Counted from the stretch's first letter, positions 1-9,071 are shown. The stretch: DNA of 64,000 bases from IDS-8 sp035304345 (GCA_035304345.1 DATGQE010000068.1:1-64000); one strand, 5' to 3'. Numbers and translations are program-made. The notes: generated from the letters alone by a model not told the origin.

Positions 1-1
1 C

Positions 2-292
2 GAGAGACGCGGCCGCCTGCGCCTGATCGGCTCGCGTGACGGTCGGGAGGGATCGGTGACCATCCAGCAGGATGTCGATCTCTACTCGTCGTTGCTGTGG
101 GAGGGGCAGGTTATCGAACACCGGCCCGCGGCCGGCCGAAAGGTCTGGATCCAGGTCGCACGCGGGTCAGTGGCGGTCAACGGGGAGCGCCTCGAAGCGG
201 GGGACGGCGCCGGCATCACCGACGAACCGGCAATAGAGCTTCGCGGATCGGGGGATTCCGAGCTCCTGCTCTTCGACATGACGGGCGATTGA
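2..292 (+). CDS. Pirin family protein, C-terminal part (5' end outside window)
   Basis: The reading frame is open from the first bases of the window and ends with TGA at 290-292, so this is the C-terminal ~96 residues of a longer gene. The frame reads GRLRLIGSRDGREGSVTIQQ and then DVDLYSSLLWEGQ, the typical second-cupin region of YhhW-type pirins. The stretch continues through HRPAAGRKVWIQVARGSVAV and ends in a short ELLLFDM strand. Pirins are cupin proteins, some with quercetin 2,3-dioxygenase activity, and most have unknown substrates. The metal-binding N-terminal cupin is not visible, so activity cannot be judged. It converges on queD. Confidence 0.85.
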   Translation, partial: ERRGRLRLIGSRDGREGSVTIQQDVDLYSSLLWEGQVIEHRPAAGRKVWIQVARGSVAVNGERLEAGDGAGITDEPAIELRGSGDSELLLFDMTGD

Positions 293-399
293 ACTTCACA
301 TTCGTGAGGGATACGGGCTTCCGACAAGGCCGATTGGAGCTACGTGCGACCGGAAGCGGCTACGAGCTGTGTATGACGAATTCGGGGGAGCGATGTGTC

Positions 400-756
400 T
401 CATTCTCCTGCATAGATACAGCCGGTGGTGTCTGTTTCCTTGACTTCAATTCGCGATAACCCAGGCAAGGCTGCGTAAAGTTGCTTCCAGATCCAACGTG
501 CGAGGTTCTCCACGGTGGTATAGCCAATGTCATCGATGGCGTTGAGATTCTGATGGTCTAACCGCTCGATTATCGGATCGACCGCTCTCTTAATGTCAGC
601 ATAGTCCATTATCCAGCCGGTTCTCGGATCGATCTCGCCACCGACGTAGACGATGAGGCGATACGAGTGCCCATGCACTTGGCGGCACTTGTGTCCCTCG
701 GGGAGATGCGGTAGCGAATGGGCAGCTTCAAACCGGAACTCTCGATAAATTTCCAT
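400..756 (-). CDS. queD: 6-carboxy-5,6,7,8-tetrahydropterin synthase (QueD)
   Basis: A 118-residue protein of the QueD/PTPS family, which converts 7,8-dihydroneopterin triphosphate to 6-carboxytetrahydropterin in the queuosine (preQ0) pathway. The zinc-binding histidines are visible in FRFEAAHSLPHL and in CRQVHGHSYRL, with the catalytic Cys of CRQVHGH. The mid-protein DYADIK and LDHQNLN motifs and the C-terminal VKETDTTG with its substrate-binding Glu are also present. Length matches the family (~120). The start ATG (754-756) is preceded by GGAG about 8 bases upstream. The gene and its flanks (about 293-760) are near 50% GC, clearly lower than the neighbours, which hints at separate acquisition. 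No other queuosine gene is in the window. Confidence 0.93.
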   Translation of the reverse strand: MEIYREFRFEAAHSLPHLPEGHKCRQVHGHSYRLIVYVGGEIDPRTGWIMDYADIKRAVDPIIERLDHQNLNAIDDIGYTTVENLARWIWKQLYAALPGLSRIEVKETDTTGCIYAGE

Positions 757-1143
757 ACTGTTCGCTCCAAGGATGTCTAGCGCTTTGCAGCCTCATTGGG
801 GAGCATTGGGTCGCGGGTGCCTGGTCAGGGAATCAATGGTGCATTCTTCAGCGACCTGACGTGATCGACCAGTATACTGTTGGAGTCACGTTGGGAGTTC
901 GCACGTCCATCAGGTCCGTGGTTGGCTGCCCGCGGCCGGCTGAGTTGAGACATCTTTTTGCTCCTGAGGCACACGCGGGAGCATGTCTTCGGGAAGGGAA
1001 GGGGAAGGACGACTTACGGACCGAACGGTCAGTCCGGATGTAGTTAAACGCGCCTCGCCAACCGCTTAGGCTCGGTGACCCGGCCGATCCAATGCCTCAT
1101 ACCCTGCAGGAATTGGCCCCGGCAGAATTTTCTGGTAGCGTAT

Positions 1144-1157
1144 TGATACCGGTGTCA
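1144..1157. promoter_or_regulatory. LacI-type palindromic operator, site 1
   Basis: TGATACCGGTGTCA is an almost perfect palindrome centred on CCGG, with one mismatched pair. Even palindromes with a central CG are typical of LacI-family operators, and a near-identical copy sits 346 bases downstream. Both lie upstream of pectin-degradation genes, so a pectin- or galacturonate-responsive LacI/KdgR-type repressor is inferred. No such regulator is encoded in the window. Confidence 0.5.
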
Positions 1158-1489
1158 TCCCGGCCCCGCGCTCCGTGCCCGATCCCACGGAGCCGCGCGT
1201 AAACAACAAACCAGGGGGAGGACGGCGGCTTGGAGCGATCTCCAGGGTACCACGGACCCGAGGCAGGACGCCCGCCCGGCGCGGCGCTGCGGCGTCGCCT
1301 GCGCTTACCGATGGGGTCTGCACGACTCACGGCCTCGGCTCGCACGACCCGCGATCCCTTTCCCGGGACACCCCCGACCCGCCGGAGGGATGAAGCCCCG
1401 GGGAGTGCCACCCCGACCATGTCGTTCCGGCCCATCCCGGCCTCGCCCTCCTGAGGAGCCAGCCCCGTGACCACCGTGAGCCCACGGAT

Positions 1490-1503
1490 TGTTACCGGTG
1501 TCA
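1490..1503. promoter_or_regulatory. LacI-type palindromic operator, site 2
   Basis: TGTTACCGGTGTCA differs from site 1 at a single base and ends 43 bases before the ATG of the lipoprotein gene at 1547. The position fits a repressor site overlapping the promoter or start of the pectin operon. The similarity extends a little further on each side (ATTG at the left end, TCATC at the right). Regulation is inferred from the repeated palindrome and the gene context. Confidence 0.5.
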
Positions 1504-1546
1504 TCACCGACGCCGCCTCACTGCGTTCGCCACCAGCGAGAAAGCG

Positions 1547-3535
1547 ATGAATAGCCAGCTCAAGAGATACCCGCTCACCGCAGTGCTCGGCCTGTTCCTG
1601 CTGGCAGGCCTCGCCGGCTGTCCCGACAGCGGCGGCAACGCCAACCGGCAGGGCAGCGGCGACATCCTCGACCTGCCGCCCCCTCCGCCGCCCCCGGTCG
1701 TGGAAGAGGGCGACATCACCAACACGCCGTTGCCCGTGCTGGAGGATTTCGGGTCGTTTGCCGCCTTCGACCAGGCCGACACCATCTTCTTCTTCAGCCC
1801 GGACTACAAGGCGCTGGCGACCGACAACCCGGACGACCCGCGCCCCGCTTTCTACTACCCGACCTGTTGCTTTTTCGACGGCGACGATCCCGAGGGGGAC
1901 ATTACCGTGGATCACGAGACCCGCCTCGGCATCGTCAGCGACAGCGGCAACTCGGCACTGCTGGTGAGCAACGCGCGGTTCAGCATCGCCCAGACGCTCT
2001 CGCCGCTGGCCACCGCCGGCGCGGATCCGAAGAAAGACTCCACCCCCGGCAACGACACCGGCGACGGCTGGGGCGAGCTGGATCTCACCCAGCCGTACAA
2101 AGTTTCCTTCTGCGTCAAGGCCGCCTCCGGCAGCTCCAACAGCAGCACGCAGATCTACGTCGACAACAACACCACGAGCGAGGCCAGCTCCATCCACGGC
2201 GGCGGCTCCTCGGGCTCGCGCCTCTTCAACGTGCCCACGGCCAGCCTGGTTGCCGGCGCGCGCGTGGAGATCAACGTGCCGGGCGACATCACACTGGAGC
2301 CGGGTGGCCCGGTGACGGCCACGCGGCCGGTACTCGTGGGCACCGGCCAGTCCTTCCTCCAGTTCCGGGTTTCGAGCGGCGGCTCCGTCATCATCGACGA
2401 CCTTCTGATCGAGTACCAGGACGACGCAGGGAGCACCGCGGTGCCGCCCTGCACCCCGTTTACGCCCGCGACGCCGCCCGACGCGATGGAAGCGCCGAGC
2501 GTCACGGCACAGGACGGCACGCTCGCGGTGAGCTGGGCCGACGTGCTGGGTGCCTCGAGCTACGACCTCGCGTGGAACACCGCGGAATCGCCGGAGGCTG
2601 CCGACGGCGCGGAGCTCGAGACGGGCATCACGGACACCCAGCACCTCATCAACAACCTCACGAACGGCACGCAGTACTTCGTGTTCGTGCGCGCCGTCAA
2701 TTCCGCGGGCGTGGGCGACTGGAGCCCCGCCGCCACCGGCACGCCCGTCGCGCCGGTCGGTTGCGCGCCGACCCAGCAGGTGCTGCCTTCGCCGGTGCAC
2801 GGGATCGTCTGGAACGTGTACGACGGCTGCCTGGCGCCCGGCGATTTCGGCTCGGTGGTCTTGGACGGCAGCGTGGTCACGGGCTTCGAGATGGATCCGG
2901 CCGAGGCGGGCTTCTTCACCGCCAACCAGGACGGCACGGCAACGCTCGACACCACCGCGGACGCCAACCTCCGCGCCAAGGCGGATCTCGCCGACATCAT
3001 CGCGGGCCTGCCCGACGAGTATCCCAAGCACTTCACGCTGATCGCGCGCGTCGATACGCCGGCGGACACCGCCCGCGGCCTCGAGATCGAGGTCTCGTTC
3101 GGCGACCTGGACGAGAGGCGGGTGAAGACGATCCTGCGCCCGGACAGCAGCGGCGGCCGCATCCAGCTAGAGCGCTTCCTGGACGACGGCAACACGACGC
3201 CGCAGGCCGACGTCGCCATGGACGACGGCTACCACATCTACCACATCGCCTTCACGATGAACGGGCCCGCCAACATCGACGCCACGGTCTATCGCGACGG
3301 CACCGACATCACCGCGCTCTTCGACCCGCCCATCGTGGACGGCGGCACCGGCCGCGACGGGGGCAGCGCGAACCGCCTGCGCGTCGGCGAGGATTCGAGC
3401 AGCGGCTACCTCGCGCGGGTGGACTGGATCGTGTGGAGCAACGACGCCGCCGTGGCCGGCCTCACGCCGGCAGAGCTGGTCGACGAGCTGCCGGAAGGCA
3501 TCGGCGAGCTGGGCGCCTACGGTTCCGCACCATGA
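1547..3535 (+). CDS. Surface lipoprotein with fibronectin III and lectin-like C-terminal domain
   Basis: A 662-residue exported lipoprotein. The N-terminus has a hydrophobic segment and lipobox LAGC with Cys25, followed by a Pro-rich linker (about residues 45-55). Residues ~60-300 form a beta-rich domain of unknown family. Residues ~308-402 match a fibronectin type III domain, including the LTNGTQYFVFVRAVNSAGVG stretch. The rest looks like a concanavalin/LamG-type sandwich. I infer a glycan-binding accessory protein for pectin capture at the cell surface, since it is the first gene before a TonB-dependent receptor, a polygalacturonase and a pectate lyase. The start follows a palindromic operator. 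No catalytic motif is recognised. Confidence 0.75.
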   Translation: MNSQLKRYPLTAVLGLFLLAGLAGCPDSGGNANRQGSGDILDLPPPPPPPVVEEGDITNTPLPVLEDFGSFAAFDQADTIFFFSPDYKALATDNPDDPRPAFYYPTCCFFDGDDPEGDITVDHETRLGIVSDSGNSALLVSNARFSIAQTLSPLATAGADPKKDSTPGNDTGDGWGELDLTQPYKVSFCVKAASGSSNSSTQIYVDNNTTSEASSIHGGGSSGSRLFNVPTASLVAGARVEINVPGDITLEPGGPVTATRPVLVGTGQSFLQFRVSSGGSVIIDDLLIEYQDDAGSTAVPPCTPFTPATPPDAMEAPSVTAQDGTLAVSWADVLGASSYDLAWNTAESPEAADGAELETGITDTQHLINNLTNGTQYFVFVRAVNSAGVGDWSPAATGTPVAPVGCAPTQQVLPSPVHGIVWNVYDGCLAPGDFGSVVLDGSVVTGFEMDPAEAGFFTANQDGTATLDTTADANLRAKADLADIIAGLPDEYPKHFTLIARVDTPADTARGLEIEVSFGDLDERRVKTILRPDSSGGRIQLERFLDDGNTTPQADVAMDDGYHIYHIAFTMNGPANIDATVYRDGTDITALFDPPIVDGGTGRDGGSANRLRVGEDSSSGYLARVDWIVWSNDAAVAGLTPAELVDELPEGIGELGAYGSAP

Positions 3536-3576
3536 AGGGGCGGCGTCACAACGAAACAGGGGACGGGAGAACGGCC

Positions 3577-6558
3577 ATGACATCGCAAAGCAGAAAGCTG
3601 CTGCCGCTGGCCGTGGCCTTTGCCTGCACGGGAGCGTTCGGCCAGGAAGGCGGGCAGGCCGGCGACGGGGCGATTGAGGAGATCATCGTGCACGGCGTGC
3701 GCAGCGCCGAGCTCAACGCGCGTGAGGCGGAGCGCAGGAAGGACATCTTCAGCTCCATCATCACGACCGACGATGCCGGCAACTTCGCCGACCAGAACGT
3801 CGCGGAATCGCTGCGCCGCCTGCCGGGCATCACCCTTCAGCAGAGCGAGGGTGAGGGCCGCTTCATCAACCTGCGCGGGCTCGGCCCCGGCTTCACGGCC
3901 GTGCACATGAACGGCGCCGAGATCGCGAACGGCTCCGGCGGTGCGAACGACGAGGAGGGACGCGGCTTTTCGCTCGACTCCCTCACCGCGGACGTGCTCC
4001 AGTCGATCGAGGTGAACAAGACACTGACGCCGGACATGGACCTCAACTCGATCGGCGGCAGCGTCAACGTCAGGACCGTGTCCGCCCTCGATCGCGGCAA
4101 GAACGACCTGAAGTTCAAGGCGCAGGGCATCTACCAGGACCTCCTTGGCGATACCTCGCCGAAGCTCACCCTGCAGGGCACCAACACCTTCGCCGATCGC
4201 ACCGTCGGCCTCGCGTACTCGGTTTCCTGGGAGAACCGCAAGAGCCGCGGCTACGAGACGTTCACCCACGACAGCAGCCTGCCGCGCCTCATCACCGGGG
4301 CGGACGACACGGCGATGATCATTCCGTGGGAGCTCCAGAACCGCCAGGAGGACGCCGAGCGCGAGCGCATCGGCGCCAACCTCGATTTCGAGTACCGCCC
4401 GAGCCAGTTCGCGAGCTACTACGCACGCTACAGCCGCACCGAGTTCACCGACTACGACGTCGCCTTCCGCGAGTACTACCGCTTCGCCCAAGCGAGCGAG
4501 GGCGAGGTGGTCTACCTCGACCCGGCGAGCAACATCTTCGGCCTCGGCGGCGGCGAGCTCCAGCACCAGGTGTTCATCCAGGAAGGCACGAGCACCACGG
4601 AAGTCTTCTCGCTCGGCGGCGAGAACCTGTTCGGGGAGCGCTGGACGCTGAGCTACGAGCTCGCGCGTTCGGAATCCGGCCTCGACAAACCAGATGGCCG
4701 CCGCGTGCAGTTCCGCAACCGGGACATCACGATGCTCGGCAGCTATGGCAAGGAGTTCGTCAACGGGCAGATCGTGCAGCCCGCGCAGCTCGGCGCGCTC
4801 GCCGGGCTCGACGCGGTCCCCGGTACCGGCGGTTTCGGCCCTTCCGGTTACCAGCCGGGGCAGGTCACCCAGCCGTTCATGCTGTACGACAACCTGTTCG
4901 TCGAGGACAGCTTCCGCAAGGACACGATCGACCAGTTCTCCGTCGACCTGCGGCGCGACTTCGAGGGCACGCGCCTGAACTACGTCAAGGTGGGTGCGAA
5001 GATCAAGCAGCGGGAGCGCGACAGGGACAAGGACCGGGCGAGCATCGTGCCCGGCGACAAGGCGATCGCGGGATGCGCGGGCGACCTCGAGTGCGTAGCC
5101 GCTGCCGGTTCGCTGCTCGGGGATTTCCCCACCGCGATGCCGGACCACCCGGCGTTCGACCACGCGCTGATCACGGTCGATGCGGCGGAGCAGTTGCTGC
5201 GGGCGACGCACGCCATCGCCGACAACTACGACCCGGACAACGCCGAGGTCGAGAGCACGCGGCGCGATTACCGGCTGCAGGAAGACGCCGAGGCCGCCTA
5301 CCTGATGGCGGAGTTCCCACTCGGCGAGAAATCCGCGCTCATCGCGGGTGTGCGGTATGAGCGGACGGACTTCAGCTCCACCGGCTTCCTGTCGATCCGC
5401 AACGATCGCGAGGAGAGCGCCGACCAGCTCGAGTCCTTCGACATCGCCCTGCCGCTTACCGATACGCGGCACTCCTACGACGGCTTCTTCCCGAGCCTGC
5501 ACTACCGCAGCGAGCTCTCGGACACGCTGCTCCTGCGAGCCTCGATCTGGACCAGCTTCGCCAGGCCGGACTTCGACCAGGCGCGGGCGCGCTTCGAGGT
5601 CGTCGACCGCGTCGTGTTCTGCAACAACGATCCGGCCGCGAACCTCGGTGACGACAACTGCTCCGACCAGCCCGCGAACCTTCAGGGCGATCTGCCCGAC
5701 GACGTCTACACGGACGAGTACAAGGCGGCCAACCTGGAGATGGCACCGCACAACAGCATCACGATCGGCAACCCCAGGCTGGAACCGATGACGTCGAAGA
5801 ACCTCGACGTCTCGCTGAGCTGGTACGCGAGCGACGACCTGTTCTTCCAGGCGGCACTCTTCTACAAGGACATCGACGACTTCATCGTCCAGGCAAGCGG
5901 CGTGGATATGGCGCTCGATGCCATCCCGTTTACCGTGCCGGTGGACCAGGTGAACAGGTTCGTCATTCCCGAAGACCTGCTGCTCACGGACGTCAACACG
6001 TTCCTGAACGGCGAGTCGGCGAAGGTCTACGGGGCGGAGCTGAGCTACAGCCACTACTTCACGGAGCGGCACGGCTGGCTGAACCACTTCCTCGTCCAGT
6101 CGAACGTGACCTGGCTGCACAGCGAGGCCGACGTGGGCGCCACCGTGCGGGCCGGCAAGATCCGCCTGCCAGAGCAGGCGGACTGGACGGCGAACGTGAC
6201 AGTCGGCTGGGAGAACGACGTCCTGTCGCTTCGCCTCATCGCCAACTATCAGGACAAGATCCTGAAGCGCATCGGGGCCTGCACCACGGCAGACATCACG
6301 GCGGACGCACAGGCGGGCTTGCCGGTAAACTGCACCGACTGGGCGGATCTCTACCAGGACGAGTCGACCCTGGTCGACTTCCGCGCGAGCTACCGCGTCT
6401 CGGACGGCATCAAGCTGTTCTTCGACGCGACCAACATCACCGGCGAGGCGGCCTATGGGTATTTCCAGGGCAACGAGCTCACGGGCGGCAACATGCTGTT
6501 CCGGGCGGAGGACTACGGCTCCACCTACCAGCTCGGCCTGACCATGGATTTCCTGTAG
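3577..6558 (+). CDS. TonB-dependent receptor (Xanthomonas/Caulobacter carbohydrate type)
   Basis: A 993-residue outer-membrane receptor. The N-terminus (MTSQSRKLLPLAVAFACTG, then AFGQ) is a signal peptide. A TonB-box-like IEEIIVHGVR follows, and then the plug-domain signature FADQNVAESLRRLPGITLQQ with RFINLRGLGPGF. These are hallmarks of the TonB-Xanth-Caul group, which often imports plant oligosaccharides. The beta-barrel runs to a C-terminal aromatic strand ending TMDFL. The ATG at 3577 was chosen because GGGACGGGAG lies just upstream and the signal peptide begins there; the frame stays open far upstream only because it is GC-rich. It lies 41 bases after the lipoprotein gene and 31 bases before the polygalacturonase. 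The substrate is inferred to be pectic oligomers. Confidence 0.93.
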   Translation: MTSQSRKLLPLAVAFACTGAFGQEGGQAGDGAIEEIIVHGVRSAELNAREAERRKDIFSSIITTDDAGNFADQNVAESLRRLPGITLQQSEGEGRFINLRGLGPGFTAVHMNGAEIANGSGGANDEEGRGFSLDSLTADVLQSIEVNKTLTPDMDLNSIGGSVNVRTVSALDRGKNDLKFKAQGIYQDLLGDTSPKLTLQGTNTFADRTVGLAYSVSWENRKSRGYETFTHDSSLPRLITGADDTAMIIPWELQNRQEDAERERIGANLDFEYRPSQFASYYARYSRTEFTDYDVAFREYYRFAQASEGEVVYLDPASNIFGLGGGELQHQVFIQEGTSTTEVFSLGGENLFGERWTLSYELARSESGLDKPDGRRVQFRNRDITMLGSYGKEFVNGQIVQPAQLGALAGLDAVPGTGGFGPSGYQPGQVTQPFMLYDNLFVEDSFRKDTIDQFSVDLRRDFEGTRLNYVKVGAKIKQRERDRDKDRASIVPGDKAIAGCAGDLECVAAAGSLLGDFPTAMPDHPAFDHALITVDAAEQLLRATHAIADNYDPDNAEVESTRRDYRLQEDAEAAYLMAEFPLGEKSALIAGVRYERTDFSSTGFLSIRNDREESADQLESFDIALPLTDTRHSYDGFFPSLHYRSELSDTLLLRASIWTSFARPDFDQARARFEVVDRVVFCNNDPAANLGDDNCSDQPANLQGDLPDDVYTDEYKAANLEMAPHNSITIGNPRLEPMTSKNLDVSLSWYASDDLFFQAALFYKDIDDFIVQASGVDMALDAIPFTVPVDQVNRFVIPEDLLLTDVNTFLNGESAKVYGAELSYSHYFTERHGWLNHFLVQSNVTWLHSEADVGATVRAGKIRLPEQADWTANVTVGWENDVLSLRLIANYQDKILKRIGACTTADITADAQAGLPVNCTDWADLYQDESTLVDFRASYRVSDGIKLFFDATNITGEAAYGYFQGNELTGGNMLFRAEDYGSTYQLGLTMDFL

Positions 6559-6589
6559 GCCGTTCGCCAGGCCAGGGGAGGGCGCAAGG

Positions 6590-8029
6590 GTGTCGATCGA
6601 CCGCAGGAGGTTTCTGCAACTGGCCGCCACGGGAGCAGGTGCCGCGGCGCTACCGCTCTGGGGGTGCGGTGCGGCCGCCGAGGACCCGTGGCGTGTGGCA
6701 CGTCGGATTCGCGACTACGTCGTGGTGCCCACGTTCCCCGACCGTACCTTCGACATCCGCGATTACGGGGCCGCCGGTGACGGCGCGATGGATTGCACCG
6801 ACGCGTTCCGCCAGGCGGTGGCGGCGTGCGCGGAAGCCGGGGGCGGTCGTGTCCTGGTCAGCGAGGGAACCTATCGCACGGGACCGATCCACCTGCGCTC
6901 CAACGTGAACCTGCACGTCGCCGCGGGTGCGACGGTCTCGTTCATCCCTGAACCGGAACGCTACCTGCCGCCCGTCTTCACCCGCTGGGAAGGCGTGGAG
7001 CTGCTCGGCTATTCGCCGCTCATTTACGCGCACCGTCAGGAGAACGTCGCCGTCACGGGCGCCGGTACGCTGGACGGCAGCGCGGACAACACGACGTGGT
7101 GGCCGTGGAAGGGCGAGTGGAGCCGCAGGCAGTGGGAGGTCGACGAGGTCGTCAACCAGAAGCATGCCCGCGCGAAGCTCTTCCAGGCGGCGGAAGACGG
7201 GGTGCCGGTGGCCGGGCGGGTGTTCGCAGGCGGCAATTACCTGCGCCCGCCTTTCCTCCAGCCCTACGAATGCCGGAAAGTGCTCATCGAAGGCGTCACC
7301 ATCCGCAACTCGCCGTTCTGGGTCATTCACCCGGTTCTCTGCGAAAGCGTCACGGTGCGCAGAGTGACGGTCGACAGTCACGGGCCCAACTCCGACGGCT
7401 GCGACCCGGAATCCTGCGATCACGTCCTGATCGAGGATTGCGTGTTCGACACGGGCGACGACTGTATCGCCATCAAGTCCGGCCGCAACGCCGACGGCCG
7501 CCGTGTCGGCGTGCCGTGCCGCAACGTCGTGATCGCGGGCTGCACGATGCGGGCCGGTCACGGCGGCATCGTCGTCGGCAGCGAGATCTCCGGCGGTGCC
7601 GCCAACATTTTCGCCGAGAAGTGCGCGATGAGCAGCCCGAACCTGCTCCGCGGCATCCGCATCAAGACGAATTCGCGCCGCGGCGGGACCGTCGAGGGCG
7701 TACACATCCGCGACGTCACGATCGGCGACGTGGGCGACATGCTGGTGATCAACTTCTACTACGAGGAGGGCGACGTCGGCGAGTTCGACCCGGTGGTGCG
7801 GGATGTCACGATCGAGAGCTTGCGCTGCCGGCAAGCGGAGCGCGCCTTCCACGTGCGGGGCTACGAGCGCTCACCGATCCGGGACCTGCGGCTCGTCGAC
7901 GTGCAGGTCGACGCGGTGGAGCAGGACGGCGTGGTGGAGAACGTGGTCGGCTTCCGCACGGACAACGTCACGGTGGCAGGCCGGCCGGTGGACGGCCGGC
8001 GCCTCGTGGCGGGCGCGGAGGTGGTCTGA
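6590..8029 (+). CDS. GH28 polygalacturonase, Tat-exported lipoprotein-like
   Basis: A 479-residue glycoside hydrolase family 28 enzyme that hydrolyses alpha-1,4-galacturonan. The N-terminus MSIDRRRFLQLAATGAG carries a twin-arginine signal, then LPLWGC, which resembles a lipobox. GH28 catalytic motifs are intact: NSDG at residues 267-270 (usual NTDG, Asp retained), the DD pair at 290-291 in GDDCIAIKSG, GHGG with His324, and RIK at 357-359. The fold is a right-handed beta-helix. The gene starts with GTG preceded by GGGGAGGG. It directly precedes a pectate lyase and carries a strong GGAGGT site for it inside its own last codons. NSDG with GHGG suggests an exo-acting enzyme, but that is inference. 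Confidence 0.93.
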   Translation: MSIDRRRFLQLAATGAGAAALPLWGCGAAAEDPWRVARRIRDYVVVPTFPDRTFDIRDYGAAGDGAMDCTDAFRQAVAACAEAGGGRVLVSEGTYRTGPIHLRSNVNLHVAAGATVSFIPEPERYLPPVFTRWEGVELLGYSPLIYAHRQENVAVTGAGTLDGSADNTTWWPWKGEWSRRQWEVDEVVNQKHARAKLFQAAEDGVPVAGRVFAGGNYLRPPFLQPYECRKVLIEGVTIRNSPFWVIHPVLCESVTVRRVTVDSHGPNSDGCDPESCDHVLIEDCVFDTGDDCIAIKSGRNADGRRVGVPCRNVVIAGCTMRAGHGGIVVGSEISGGAANIFAEKCAMSSPNLLRGIRIKTNSRRGGTVEGVHIRDVTIGDVGDMLVINFYYEEGDVGEFDPVVRDVTIESLRCRQAERAFHVRGYERSPIRDLRLVDVQVDAVEQDGVVENVVGFRTDNVTVAGRPVDGRRLVAGAEVV

Positions 8030-8031
8030 AA

Positions 8032-9051
8032 CTGCACTCACCGGCTCGTTCGTTTGGCGGCGTCCTGCCGGGCACGGTCTTTCTGCTCGCGGCGACCGGT
8101 GCGGCGGCCCAACCGATCGGTTTCGCCTCGCTGAGCGGCGGCACGACTGGGGGCGAGGGCGGCGAGGTGGTAGTCGTGCGCGACTTCGCGGCGCTGGCGG
8201 CGGCCGTCGCCGGACCCGAGCCGCGCGTCGTGCACGTCGCCGGCACGATCCGCGGCGACGGCAGACCGATGCTGAAGGTCGGCTCGAACAAGACGGTCCT
8301 CGGCCTGGGCAGCGACGCCGTGATCCACGGCTTCGGCTTCGACATCAACGGCTGGACCGGCGAGGTGGCGAAGCGGCACACCGGCGGTTGCGAGCCGGAA
8401 CACGCAGACGATTTCGTGCACGTGCAGAACGTGATCGTGCGCAACTTGGCGTTCGTCGAATCGGCGGACGACAGTATCAGCGTGCGCTGCTACTCACATC
8501 ACGTGTGGATCGACCACAACACGTTTTTCCCGGGCAGGGACGGCTCCGTGGACGTGAAGCGCGGCGCGGACTGGGTGACCGTGTCCTGGAATCACTTCGT
8601 CGGCACCGACAAGACGATGATCCTCGGTCACGACGACGACAACGGTGAGCAGGATGCCGGCCGGCTGCGCGTCACCTATCACCACAACTGGTTCGAGAAC
8701 ACGGTGCAGCGCCACCCGCGCGTGCGGTTCGGCCACGCCCACGTCTTCAACAACTACGTCGAGCGGCCGCGCTCGTATTTCATCGGCGCAGGCACCGGCT
8801 CCTGTATTCTCGCAGAAGCCAACTACATCCTCACCGGCAAGGACGAGCTCCGGGTCGTCAAGGCTTACGGCGGCAACGACGCGGTCTTCGCCGACGACAA
8901 CGTCGTGTCGTTCATCGGGAGCGCCGACGAGTACGTGGTGGAGGTCGATTCGAGCTCGTCCTCGGCCTGCTCGGTTCCGTACCCCTACACGCTCGACAGC
9001 GCTGCCGACCTCCCCGCGATCGTGCCGAAACGAGCGGGCGCCGGTTTGTAG
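8032..9051 (+). CDS. PL1 family pectate lyase, probable CTG start
   Basis: A polysaccharide lyase family 1 protein that cleaves de-esterified pectin by beta-elimination. A signal peptide ends near GAAAQ. Family landmarks are VWIDHNTF, SVDVKRGADWVTVSWNHF (Ca-binding and core), HHNWFENTVQRHPRVRFG with the catalytic Arg region, and a VFNNYV strand. There is no in-frame ATG, GTG or TTG near the signal peptide. The perfect GGAGGT at 8017-8022 lies 9 bases before CTG 8032 and 3 bases before CTG 8026, so I chose 8032. The gene is translationally coupled to the polygalacturonase, whose stop is at 8027-8029. Its own TAG stop (9049-9051) is part of a REP-like palindrome. Confidence 0.88.
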   Translation: MHSPARSFGGVLPGTVFLLAATGAAAQPIGFASLSGGTTGGEGGEVVVVRDFAALAAAVAGPEPRVVHVAGTIRGDGRPMLKVGSNKTVLGLGSDAVIHGFGFDINGWTGEVAKRHTGGCEPEHADDFVHVQNVIVRNLAFVESADDSISVRCYSHHVWIDHNTFFPGRDGSVDVKRGADWVTVSWNHFVGTDKTMILGHDDDNGEQDAGRLRVTYHHNWFENTVQRHPRVRFGHAHVFNNYVERPRSYFIGAGTGSCILAEANYILTGKDELRVVKAYGGNDAVFADDNVVSFIGSADEYVVEVDSSSSSACSVPYPYTLDSAADLPAIVPKRAGAGL

Positions 9052-9071
9052 GAGCGCGCACCGCGCGCGAC
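9048..9071. repeat. REP-like palindrome
   Basis: GTAGGAGCGCGCACCGCGCG followed by CGAC is an imperfect inverted repeat of the kind found as REP elements in Xanthomonadales and Pseudomonas. Related copies lie at 9813, 10676, 24430-24502, 50354 and 57141 in this window. This one supplies the stop codon of the pectate lyase gene. Confidence 0.6.

Larger units (their letters stand above)
757..1546. other. Long non-coding interval upstream of the pectin module
   Basis: About 790 bases without a convincing gene. The left part is the queD upstream region and contains a perfect palindrome CAGTATACTG at 870-879. The right part is GC-rich and holds two similar ACCGGT-centred palindromes (1144-1157 and 1490-1503). 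Between them lies an AACAAACCAGGGGGAGGAC stretch (1201-1220), which looks like a ribosome binding site. The short frame after it (TTG at 1230) encodes a low-complexity Arg/Pro-rich peptide that I do not believe. It could be the remnant of a former gene start or a long untranslated leader. Confidence 0.5.

Noticed and set aside
757..900. preQ1 riboswitch upstream of queD
   Set aside because: No recognisable preQ1 aptamer pattern (short stem with an A-rich tail next to the ribosome binding site).
1230..1454. A 74-residue frame after an AGGGGGAGGAC motif in the pectin leader
   Set aside because: The product is Arg/Pro/Thr low complexity and resembles no protein; at most a remnant.
3517..6630. 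A 1000-plus-codon open frame antisense to the first TonB-dependent receptor
   Set aside because: It is a GC-rich shadow frame with Arg/Val/Ala-rich nonsense composition and no domain; the sense strand encodes an unmistakable receptor.
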